A stretch of 64,000 bases of DNA from Letharia columbiana. Taxonomy: Eukaryota > Ascomycota > Lecanoromycetes > Lecanorales > Parmeliaceae. The position numbers and the translations under genes are program-made. Under the pieces are notes generated by a model. The model saw only the letters and a program-made list of their open reading frames with translations, had not been told where the DNA came from and searched no databases. The stretch spans positions 558,001 to 622,000 of the forward strand of contig NW_023501050.1 of assembly GCF_014066305.1 (NCBI RefSeq), in the 5' to 3' direction. Shown here in pieces: positions 36,540 to 46,289 of this stretch. Positions within the stretch are counted from its first letter, which is position 1. Every line of letters begins with the position of its first letter.

Positions 36540-36834
36540 TGTTCCAGACAGACAGCAAAGCACAGACAACGAACGAACGACACGTCCGGCAAAGGGAACG
36601 GATCCAGACCTGCAACGTCCGCGGCGCATGGTCGCGGCGAGGACTCCGTTCCGGAAGGGGGATGTGGGGACAAGGGGCAATTTCCTGATACGCATAGTAC
36701 GTATACTGCCACTTTTCCGTCATCGTTGTCGTTGTTCGTTGTCCTTGCTCGTTCCTGTTCCTGTTCTCGTTCCCGATCCCGATTCCCCCCCTTTTCCGGC
36801 GGATTCACTTTGCCGCAAGCGAGTCTGCCGATAC

Positions 36835-36855
36835 GCACGCACGCACGCACGCACG
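36835..36855. repeat. (ACGC)n microsatellite
   Basis: Five perfect ACGC units. Confidence 0.8.
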
Positions 36856-37207
36856 AGGTTGTTTGATGATTTATTGATTGATTTATTGATTCATTGGATC
36901 CCGTGACGAGGGTTGTGTTTTCCTCGTGCGAGGACAGAGATCGGCGAGCCGTTCAGAAGGATTAGAGAAAAAGAAAATGATAACAATCGCACCGAATCTC
37001 ATTCATTCGTAGAGAAGCGGCGCCACCTGCCTGATAACGAGAGTCGACCCAGCAGCAACAACGGGCCCATCAACACATGATACTGAATGCTTCACCGCAC
37101 GCACAGGCTATCCCTCCATCTCCATCTCCATCACGGCCAACTCGAGGTGCAACAAAAAAAGAAGAGCACCGCCACGACCACGCCCACTCGAACGCAATCC
37201 GCCTGCA

Positions 37208-37761
37208 CTAACCCCCCTCCTCCTCCTCCTCCTCCTCCTCCGCCTCGAAGACGTCCGGTGCGGCCTCGAGTTCCTCCGCGAGCATGCGCTCCAACCGGAC
37301 GACTTCCTGCTTCGTCTTCATGACCTGCTCCTCGAGCTGGCGCTTGACGCCGGCTTCCGACGCCGCGGTCTGGTCGACGTGGTGCTCCACGTCCCGGAGG
37401 GCGGTTTTGATGCTTTTCTGGAGACGGTCCCGGTCAACGTGTGTGTGTGTGTGGGTGAGGGAAGGAGGGGGGAGGGAGGGAAAGAAGGGAAAGAAGGGAA
37501 AGAAGGGAAAGAAGAAGGAAAGAAAGAAAGAAAGGAAAGGGAAAGGGAAAGGGAAAGGGAAAGGGGAAAGGGAAAGGGAAAGGGAAAGAGAGAAAGGGAA
37601 AGAGAGAAAGGGAAAGAGAAAATCGGGGGCGGGGGCGGGTGGTGATGACTTACGACGACCTCGAGCGTCTCTTGGAGGCTCTTGGACGGGCCCTGGTGTG
37701 CCTCCGTCGTTTGCCTTTCCGGCTCGAGGAAGGTGACCTTGTTCAACTTTTTCAAAGACAT
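37208..37761 (-). CDS. Small coiled-coil protein of unknown function (105 aa), two exons
   Basis: Exon 1 (37761-37654) starts MSLKKLNKVTFLEPE and ends with LQETLEVV at a GTAAGT donor. The acceptor CTCCAG at 37418-37419 joins in phase 0 to exon 2 (37417-37208), reading KSIKTALRDVEHHVDQ, EAGVKRQLEEQVMKTKQEVVR, LERMLAEELEA and an acidic end of nine glutamates plus GG. The heptad-like pattern predicts a long coiled coil, as in small subunits of structural or tethering complexes. The exact complex cannot be named from sequence. The 236-nt intron is almost entirely a CT tract on the coding strand (GA on plus). The poly-Glu tail is coded by a GAG run next to it. Confidence 0.6.
37438..37636. repeat. 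Expanded GT and purine (GGGAAA/GAAAG) microsatellite within an intron
   Basis: A GT run at 37438-37452 is followed by about 170 bases of nearly pure purine built of GGAAA, GAAAG and GGGAAA units, then GGGGGCGGGGGC. It fills most of the coiled-coil gene intron. Confidence 0.85.
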
Positions 37762-38417
37762 GGTCGCCAACGGGGGGGGGATTTTTTTCGCCGAGGAAAT
37801 GTAAGAAGAGACGTTGTTGGTCTGTGAGATGTGAACAAACGACAACGACGGCAAAGGCGAAAAAAGAAGGCGTCGGGGGGGCCTTTTTGTATCCCTCGAA
37901 ACACGGGGGGAAACATTCTCATGGATGGTGGGGGAAGACACGTGGCGGATTGAGACGGAGCCAAGGGATGGATTCGAAGCAAACATTGAAAACTCGACAT
38001 CGGGATTCGATCCCATCTTCGGCACGGTTTTTCATCAGGCGGATACGAGAGCCATCCGGGAACTCTCCCTCCACGTGCAAATGCGTTGGCCCATTCTCCC
38101 TCGAGGAGCGAAATCCACATCCCGAGCCGTCAGAGATCCAGCTGTTCCCTGCGAACTGGACTTTCTAGGCATGGAGCTGCCAGAAACCAGGTCAGGATGA
38201 CGACAGTTGGAGAAGGGAGACCTATCGATCCACTGATGCGCTGTCCGGCTTCAGATCGGTGGCCACATCAAAGAATGCTGATACCCGATTGGCACCAAGC
38301 CCTGCTAATCAAGGTGTCGCATTTCATATCATCAAACGGGACGACAAGGTGACCCGACGGGAGAATGCTCCTTTACCCCTTTCCTCTAGAGATTTCCGGA
38401 CGATATCTACGATTCCA
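37762..38417. other. Intergenic region
   Basis: Upstream flank of the coiled-coil gene and downstream flank of the ankyrin remnant. G9 and T8 homopolymers lie at about 37771-37789. No gene seen. Confidence 0.4.
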
Positions 38418-40330
38418 TCATCGATGCTTCGAGTTTTCCTCCTTGGTATCCCGCCGTCGAAATTGGAACCGTTCGATGGCATTCATCACCACGCCGGGGG
38501 GACTTGGTTTGCGCCGTTCCGTTGCGGAAGCTTCACACACGTCGAAGCGCCCATCCTTCTTCGCTCGTCTCCAAACGGAACATCCGTCATTACCCTTGAC
38601 GGTGACGTTCGCTCGGCCCTCAGCCATGATCCCAACAACATCGTAATGGCCACGGATCGCTGCTCGCATCATCGCCGTCCGGCCCGAATCGCCAAGGGTT
38701 CCAGAACCGGCTCTTTCCGTGTCAGCGCCGCGGTTCAGCAACATCTTCACCGCACCCAGATTTGCGTGAGGGCATGCGTCTGTGAGCGGCGTCCAACCAT
38801 GGTCATGCCAGTCAGTCATACTCTGCGCTGCGAAATTGACTCCACACTGCCGTTCTGAGCCGCGCGGCACAAAAGCCTGTAGTTAAGATGATCTCTCGTC
38901 GCAATGTGTACTAGTACGGGGTTAAGTTTTTGCCATGATAACATGTTTGCGATATAAGTCCAACCGCGAGCACATACTTCCGCCAACGGCCGGCTTCCGT
39001 CCCTGTTGAGGGTATGGGCGTTCGCTTTGGCTTCTAAGAGAACCCGAGCCGTCTCACGGTGGCCGTTTCTGACTGCCGGAAGTAGAGCTGTGTCCCCATC
39101 ACGGTCCCGCACCTCCGTGACGGCTCCTTGGTCCAGGGGGAAGCGAACAGTCACGTCGTGAACTCCGCTACTGGCCTAGCTTCAAGAGCAGTCCGGCCCT
39201 CATCACCATCCTGAGCCTGAGCATATCTTTACTTTCGCGTTGAGAGGCCGGGAAGCCTTGTTGATTCTTCCATCCGCTGCAGCGTGATTGAGAGTCGCGT
39301 TTCTACCTTTGCCAATAGCATCGGCCGATGCACCAGCCTCAACGTAACGTCTGCAACACCGAAATGATCATTGCATAATGCTTTCAACAAAGTAGTTTGA
39401 ACTTTGGTAATGTCCTTTGCCGATGTATTTGGTTTGTACTTTATCAATATCTCAACGATCGCCAGCTTGCCTTGAGATGCAGTTTTAATTAACGAGGTGT
39501 GACCATTTTCGTCATGAGCTTCGGGATATTGCCCCCATACAACGAAAACTGATCGACAACTCTGGCACTGTCATTGGCACTTGCCTGCATTGAAGCGGTA
39601 TATTTGTGAATATTCAATGCCTCCATCTTCGCACCGTAGTCCAACCGAAGGCATACCGTAGTTACATATCCCAATCTGGAGAAGCCGGATCAAGACTGTC
39701 TCCTGGGATATCGGATCAAGCCTTTCCACATCAACACCGTGTGTTAGCATTCAGGCAATAAATGATCCGTCGTACATCCCACAGCAAGCCCACCGTCATC
39801 CTCGTCGTTTGACCCGTCGGCCCCTTGGGATAACAGGAGCCAGATAATGGGAACGTGGTTAATGCTGGCAGCGCAGTGTGATGGGGTCTTTGAATTGGCG
39901 CCGTCATTATTTTAGAAAGCGCTCTAGCAACAGCAGTCTTGGTTGGTCAAAGCGTTCATCCAATATTATAGCATGGTTCATCAGTGTCTCTAGGATTTGC
40001 CCCAGCGATGCGATGGAGCTTGTTGGATTGAGGGGTAGAGCGTGCCCTAAATAGAATATTGTTCCGGACTATGAGTGCTCAGCTGACGGATTTGGAGTGT
40101 GTCATGGGTGATGGAGGGTGTGGAGAAGAGTGTATGGCCTAAAGTTGGAGAGACAAGGATGTGAGTGTCCATCTCCTCCCGGTAGCTCTTCAAGCTCTGG
40201 ACTAAATTGTCGATCTCATCTTTCTTCCCCGCCGTCTCGAGGACTTATCTGATGTTAGCCCATTCTCGATGCTTTGCCTCGTCTCGGCTTCAGCAAGTCC
40301 CATTTTCCCCCACCGGTTGCCCGCAATCTC
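38418..40330 (-). pseudogene. Ankyrin-repeat protein gene, decayed
   Basis: Read on the minus strand from about 40330, coding-like pieces appear in changing frames. The N-terminal helices are NEIAGNRWGKMGLAEAETR and DEIDNLVQSLKSYREEMDTH. Then follow ankyrin repeats: CAASINHVPIIWLLLSQGAD (about 39850), YGAKMEALNIHKYTASMQAS (39640), VEAGASADAIGKGRNATLNH (about 39330), DGDTALLPAVRNGHRETARVL (39090) and GWTPLTDACPHANLGAVKMLL (38790). The last is GRTAMMRAAIRGHYDVVGIM (38700). Each shift between pieces is one or two bases with no splice signals, for example near 38840-38860 and 39340, and there are in-frame stops near 39700 and 40000. Intact relatives are cytosolic fungal ankyrin proteins, often of the NLR-like class. 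No NACHT domain was found. Confidence 0.65.
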
Positions 40331-42698
40331 GTTGCACGCACAGGTAGATTGTCGGAGATGATGGTTCTCAGGGAGCAAAGGTCCATCTCCATGCTGATTG
40401 GTAGGGCGGGACAGAGGAAAGGTTAGTCTCTCTCATGAGGCATTTTTTTCTTCACAGATGGAAGTTGTCGCCTATGGCGCCCTGAGCGTTTCGGTAGATC
40501 TGGCGGCCTTGGATTACAGTTGTCGAGTCGAAAACTAAAGTAGCTAAAGGTAAGTAACGTAAAAAATGGAGTAAAGCTAGCAGCTACCTTAAGCCTAAGG
40601 TACTTTTGATGGAATCTAACATATGACTAAAAAGTACCTTTACCGTAGGTACTTATGACAAAGTGCAGGGTCGGTAATTGACTTTTGAATTACCTTTACT
40701 GACTTGTGGATGACACTTTGACTTTGGAGACTCTTCGACTCGTGTCCTGACTCCGTCCGGCAATTTCGAATATCTGTGTGAGAAAAAGTTAAAACGTGAA
40801 AAAGCTAAAAAACACTCGTACTCTTACTAAAGTACTCGGGTCATGTCGGCCTCGCAAGTGAAGAGGGAGCCGCTACCGAGACTGACTAACCTCGTTAGGC
40901 TTAAATCCCGAGTCTCAACCTGCCTTCGCTTTACACTGCTTCCTGCGCCTTCCGAGTTGAATGACGAGCAGAAAAAGAAAAGAAAAGAAGAGAAAATGAA
41001 AATGAAAAGAAAAAGAAAAGAAAGGAAAAGAAAAAGAAGGAAAGAAAAGAAAAGAAAAGAAAGGAAAAGAAAAGAAATCAAACCAGGGGTCCGGGTCTGT
41101 CAAGAATTAAGCTTTGTCCGCCCGCATGTCAGGAACGAAGTCAATCCCCACCATGATCACCACCGCTTTGGCGTCCCCTGTGGCTGCACGCCCGCCGTAG
41201 CTCCCTTAGTCCTCCTCTCGCCATCTGAGTTCTGCAGGCCCGAAACCACCATCGTAGCGCCCACCCCCCCCGTCGAATCCCCTCTATACTTTTGCCCGAG
41301 GCGAACCAGCCCACCTGAGCAAGCCGCTGCAGTCTGACCGTCGGCTCCGAAAGACAACACGAAACTTGTCAGGAGGCGAGAGAGAAGAGAGTCAAGAGAC
41401 CGACACCGGTCTGCCCTTTACCTGGCCCCCCCACCGATTCCCCCGATCCCCTCCGAAAACTCGGACCTTCTGCCATGGTGGGTTTGATTGGCAACACCGG
41501 TCTCCTAGGAGGTCCAATCGGTGCGATGGTGATGGAGTGACCGTAAGGTTTTTCGGGGCCACCAGAGGCTGTCCGTCTTGCCTTGTCCTTTCCCCCCCCA
41601 CCCCAAACGTCCCATATCCATCTTAGCAGAGCGGCCTGGTCCTCTGGAGTAGGTACGTGTACCGCAAAGCGACAAAGTGGCCATGAACTACTCCTGAGAA
41701 GCCTACTGTCCTGTATTCCCCCCGGTTGAGCCGTTCTGCTCTTTCGAAACCCTGGGGGATTCCGTTTTGGAGTCGTTGGTAATCGGCCCTCCGTTCGTCG
41801 CTTGGTACGAGCCCGAGCTGCGACCATGAGCATCTCACTTTGTCGTAATCTTCCACAAAAGGCCAAAAGGGTGTCGTGATGTACCTATCTCGTGCCAGAA
41901 GTTGGCCAAGAAGGGGGGGGGGGAGGCGGGGTGAAGGTTCGTCGCGACGGCGGGCCGCCTCTGCTTCTCCACCTTAGCTGCCTGCTGCTATGTGACAGAC
42001 CATCTAAATCACATTGCTAGCCCATAGTGGCGCCTGCGGATACATTGACCGCATCTGCTGTGAAGGTGAGTCCTTCTATTTCCGTGAGCGGCTTCGGTGA
42101 CGATCGAATGCTGGCTTCGAGGGCGGCTCGTGTGGGTTTGATATCGTGTTGCCGGGCTGTTATCGATGACGCTGGCAGGGCTGAAGGAGATACGATGTTC
42201 GACTGAGGATAAAGTAAGCGAATGGGAAGAAGACCCACCTTGAACATCGAGCCCTGGGTGCAGCGGAGGAATTGGGGCAATCTCGTCAGGATCCGTCAAC
42301 GTGATTGGAGAGGAGAGGGAAGGGAAGGGGGATGAAAGATCGCGTGGAGGTGTAGGTGTAGGTGTAATAGCACATCGTAAAGATGGCAGGGAAAACAGAG
42401 AGCGAGAGAGAGAGTGCAGGCGCAATTAGAATAGACGAGGAAAGACGAAAAAGATGTTTGGAAAGTATCAGAAACTGGACGGGGTTCATACGCAAGTCAG
42501 CAGCGAAGCACGTATTATTTGCTACTTTCCTTTATGTACTCCATCCATATCTCAACCTCGGTATACACCAGTAGGGAACTGTAGCACGGGCACCTAGGAG
42601 CGAACATCTGGCATCGTCGTACGCATGTTGCAGGCAAGGGTACCATGGCCTCATTGCCTTGTTTACGCCAATCGATGCCCGATACCCGTGTCTCCAAC
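40331..42698. other. Gene-free stretch with purine repeat
   Basis: Contains short repeated GTACCTTT/AAGGTAC-type words around 40540-40680 and the GAAAA tract at 40969-41080. Poly-G stands at 41911-41922. Minus-strand frames at 41369-41866 and 42009-42425 have no domain. Confidence 0.4.
40969..41080. repeat. (GAAAA)n-type purine microsatellite
   Basis: About 110 bases of imperfect GAAAA/GAAAG units. Confidence 0.88.
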
Positions 42699-43918
42699 TC
42701 ACATCCCGCCCTGTAAATGCCCGTCGTGGCGGCCCACCCCATTGCGTAGCCCCATCTTATCATTGTAGCGCACACCCTTCGCCGTCGGCATCTTCCTCGT
42801 CTCCATAACAGGTGTCTTCAAATGTCCCTGTTCCAATGCGCTCTTGATATTCTCGCAAACCAGCACCTCCATCTTCCGCTGCGTCTCCAATGTCCCCGTG
42901 CCCACATGCGGCAAGAGAACGCAGTTCTCATTTTCAATCAGCTCGGGATGGATCTTCGGCTCATGCTCGTGCACGTCCAAACCCGCACCCCACACTTTCC
43001 CACTTTCCAAAGCCTCAACGAGCGCATCTTCGTTGACAATGGGACCTCGGGCAGTGTTGATGAGAACGACGCCGTCTTTCATCGTGGCAAATTGATCTCG
43101 TGAGATCATCCCACGTGTGCTGGCGTTGAGGGGAAGATGAACGCTGATGATGTCGCTTGTTCTGAGCAACTCTTCGAAGCTCACGTATTTTGCTCCCACG
43201 GGATTCTGCGATCCAGGCACACGGGACCGATTGTGGTATTGAATGCGCATGCCAAATGGTACCGCGCGCCGGGCGACTGCTGTCCCAATGCCACCCATTC
43301 CCAGTATACCCAATGTTTTCCCCTCGGGCTCGTGCGTCAAGCACATGCCTCCGCGCCATTTGCCTGCTCGTAGGGCGGTGGTGGGTATGTGGATTCTGCG
43401 AAGCGCACCGATTATGAGGAAGAGGGTCGTGTCAGCTGTGGATGCGTCGACGGCACCGGGGGTGTTTGAGACGGAAATGCCACGGGTTGCGCAGGCGGAG
43501 GCGTCAATTGAGTCGTAGCCGGCGCCATTGTGGGAGACGAATCTTAGGCTGGAGGGGAGGACGTCGATGAGTTCTTGGTCGAAGCGGCCAGTCATCTGGG
43601 GAGCAATGTGTCGTCAGCTTCGGTAGGAGAATTGGTCTCTGGCCTCATGACTGGGGACTCGCCTGAGTTGAATCATACGTTCGGGAGATTGCTACTACCC
43701 CATCATAGACACCCGCTTTACAATCGATGAGGAATCGATCCCTGGTACCCTCATTGACTTGCTGCACCAGCCCCTTGTCAGCGCTCTGCCAATTGTGTCT
43801 CCCAAATTCGCCTTACACGTAGTTCCGCAAGCGCTCCCAAGTCATTCCACTCCGCCTGGGCGAGAATCACCTCGCCCAGAAGCAGAACAATGGGCTTCTT
43901 ACCCTCCCACAGCAGCAT
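42699..43918 (-). CDS. D-isomer-specific 2-hydroxyacid dehydrogenase (glyoxylate/hydroxypyruvate reductase-like), 365 aa
   Basis: Exons 43918-43817, 43761-43663 and 43595-42699. Exon 1 has KKPIVLLLGEVILAQAEW and ends ALAELR. Exon 2 is EGTRDRFLIDCKAGVYDGVVAISRTY. Exon 3 holds the NAD-binding loop GMGGIG (about 166-171) and the catalytic triad of the family: Arg in NTARGPIV (about 250), Glu in DVHEHEP (about 277) and His in LLPHVGTGT (about 297). It reduces a 2-keto acid such as glyoxylate or hydroxypyruvate with NAD(P)H, in the cytosol. The last 30 residues (after TPVMETRKM) are unlike the family, so a further 3' intron may be missed. Intron 43596-43662 has GC-AG borders. It lies on the same strand as the next two oxidoreductase genes. 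Confidence 0.9.
43596..43662 (-). other. GC-AG intron in the hydroxyacid dehydrogenase gene
   Basis: Donor CAG|GCGAGT and acceptor CCCCAG, with CTGAC branch site 18 nt upstream of the acceptor, 67 nt. The only nearby GT donor would delete YDSTQ, which matches a conserved position of the family. Confidence 0.65.
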
Positions 43919-44683
43919 CTTGAATGCAGCAGCGAAAAGGTGGTCGACCACATAAGAGGAAAAGGAGTGTTGGGTTTGCCCCTTCCGATTGCGCAGGAGA
44001 AGAAGGGCGCGTGATGAATCGCCTGTTCATGTTGCGCTGCCTGTGCATGTTAAATACCCGAACCCAGAAGCCCAGTCTGGCCCCGATAGAGAGGTTAGTG
44101 TTGTGACTGGTTTCCAACAATCAGGATCGAAGCCCAGCGACAACGGAGAGACCTGAAAGGGCAGTCATTCGCTGATGCTCTCCCGGCAATTGCTGGCAAC
44201 GCATCGAACCGTGGGGGTGAAGCCGTTAACCAAGGACGCCCAAGTGTTCATGCCGCGTCCAAAGTGGGCTGTAGTGGATGGGGCTTCGTAGACTGATTGG
44301 GGGGAGTTGATGGTGGGCAAGAGGAGCTGACTGACCATCCGGACCCTAAAGTGGGGCGCTTGTCCGGGGAACTCTGACTTTGAAGATCGGCGGCACGGCG
44401 GCCCTAAGGAGTGCTAAGTAAGATTCGGCAATACTCGTGCCAATATGACTATTGACTGACCCATCATGATGGGATCATACAACTTTGCGACGGCTCATCC
44501 GCTTCCCCTCCGCTGTAAAGAAAAGAAAAAAATTCCCAGAAATGCATGAACTAAAACTTGACGTCTGTCAGACCCTGGACCCAACAAGTGGGCGCTGATG
44601 GCGTTGATGGCCATGCCTGGGTCTGGACCCCCCCAAACTTTCTGACGCCTTCAGCCGCAGCCCATCCACTATCTTCCTGAACC
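43919..44683. other. Intergenic region between two minus-strand oxidoreductase genes
   Basis: Promoter of the hydroxyacid dehydrogenase and 3' flank of the SDR gene. Nothing else recognised. Confidence 0.4.
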
Positions 44684-45738
44684 TCACCGTCCCATCCACC
44701 CTCCATCCACCACTAAGCACTCGCCCGACACGTATTGAGAAGCTGCACTTGCCAGGAACAGGACAGGTCCCTTAAAATCCTCAGGTGTCCCCCATCTTCC
44801 CGCCGGGATCCTACCCAGGATGCTCGCCGCCCGCTGTTCGTCCGATATCAACGCCGTATTCATCTCCGTAGCCACGTACCCAGGGGCAATTGCATTGACT
44901 GAAATGCCTTTCCCTGCCCATTCGTTTGATAGAGCTTTGGTGAGCTGTGATACACCTCCTTTGGAGGCTGCGTAGGCTGGGACTGTCATCCCTCCTCTGC
45001 CATATTTCCTTGTAGTCAGCATTTCCTCTTGGAGTTCGTTCAAGGGCGTAGAAGTCAGACGGATTGTTGGGAACCCCAAGGTTGGGGACGGAATCCCGGG
45101 GCTCTCATCTGTGTTCGATTCAGGAGATAATAGGCTGGAGAAAGACCCACTGAAAAGATAGGAGGGAGGCGACGTTGATTATGCTTCCTCGACGGCCTGC
45201 AACATTGAGTTCCTGCCCAAGCATGTGGGCACCGACATCGCGGCAGAGGGTAAATACTGTAGTCAGATTGACTTGAAGGATCTGTAGATGTGGTTCAGCC
45301 TTTAGGGAAATGAGGTCAAAGCGTACTTATCCACCTCGTTCCACTCCCGGCTGGGAAATTCATGACTCGGATGTCTTCTCTGGACGCCAGCACAGTTCAA
45401 CAGGATGTCAATCCTATGGCCGTCATGTAAAATAGCAGGAACAAGGGCCGCGACGCTTTCTTCTGAAGAGAGATCAGCCTCGTAGATGCCGGCTTTCCGA
45501 TCCAGCTTCTCAATAGCAGTCTTGGTCTCCGTGTGGGTGGTATTGCGCTGTAAAAGGTTAAGAAGGAAGTTCGATGCGGACTCGGCTTACGGTGACTATG
45601 CACTTGGACCAGGAGAATATCTGCGCCCGCTTCAGCCAGAGCTAGCGCCATGGCTTGTCCGATCCCTCGGGTGCCGCCCGTGACCAGGGCGGTCTGTCCC
45701 TCGAGCGAAAACATTGACGGTAGCGCCGAGGACGTCAT
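44684..45738 (-). CDS. Short-chain dehydrogenase resembling 2-deoxy-D-gluconate 3-dehydrogenase (263 aa)
   Basis: Exons 45738-45604, 45547-45335, 45281-45151 and 44996-44684 give 792 nt in matching phases. The start [10 protein letters not shown] is chosen over a non-ATG extension. Classical SDR motifs are present: TGGTRGIG (20-27), NCAG in [17 protein letters not shown], Ser155 in INVASLLSF, Tyr168 and Lys172 in AYAASKGG, and [10 protein letters not shown]. The C-terminal VDGGWMGR and the [14 protein letters not shown] and [11 protein letters not shown] blocks are those of the KduD-like sugar-acid dehydrogenases. The likely reaction is NAD(P)-dependent oxidation of a deoxy sugar acid in the cytosol. 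The last intron (44997-45150) is long, 154 nt. Its co-orientation with the neighbouring oxidoreductases hints at a shared role. Confidence 0.9.
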
Positions 45739-46289
45739 GCCGTTCAACCGTTTGCAATTGATGGCAGTTTATATTGCGAAGAAAGGTTAAGGATGTTTGG
45801 TGGAGCAAAGCTGCACGGCCGAGGAGATACGTGACGTGCTCCCTCCCGTGGGAAGAGTGAAGCAAACATTTTGGTGGCGTCGAGGCCAACATTCACATCC
45901 TCATGGTTCCATAAAACTCCAGAAGATTGGCTGTTTGCACATTTATCACGTGAATCTGTGTGGTTATAATTAATATTCGACGACCATATTTCCTTACTAA
46001 CTACCAATCTGCTATGGTCAAGCCACGATGCAGAACGCGAAGCCCATGATGCTAGATCGAAGCCTACCGTAGGCCTACTGTTACCCAGGTATTGACCCAA
46101 TCGAGATGCCACCATCCTTGATATCAGCAACATGCAAGCCCCACAAGCAAAGATCTAGCAGAGATATAAATGCAACGTCTGAACTAGCCTCCACCCCGTC
46201 CGCCATATGCAGCCCTGTGGCGATAAGAAGCAAATATTTGAACAAGATTCGCATCTCCAACTTTTCTCCCTGCATCATGATTTCGTTCC
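45739..46289. other. Intergenic region
   Basis: Promoter of the SDR gene and 3' flank of the glyoxal oxidase gene. No coding signal. Confidence 0.4.

Larger units (their letters stand above)
35732..37207. other. Gene-free low-complexity stretch
   Basis: Contains GCATC/GCATT repeats (36126-36149), GGAA repeats (36376-36397), the CAGA array, CGAA repeats (36568-36580), ACGC repeats and TTGA repeats (36865-36897). Open frames here are driven by the repeats. Confidence 0.5.

Noticed and set aside
36306..36906. Open frames with repeated Cys-Leu-Ser-Val or Arg-Gln-Thr-Asp units
   Set aside because: They are translations of the CAGA microsatellite, not protein repeats.
41369..41866. 165-codon minus-strand frame
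   Set aside because: Basic, Pro/Gly-rich with no family pattern; lies between microsatellite and poly-G sequence.
42009..42425. Minus-strand frames upstream of the hydroxyacid dehydrogenase 3' end, ending in VNVSAGATMG
   Set aside because: A two-exon model can be drawn, but no N-terminal exons or family resemblance were found, so it is not reported as a gene.
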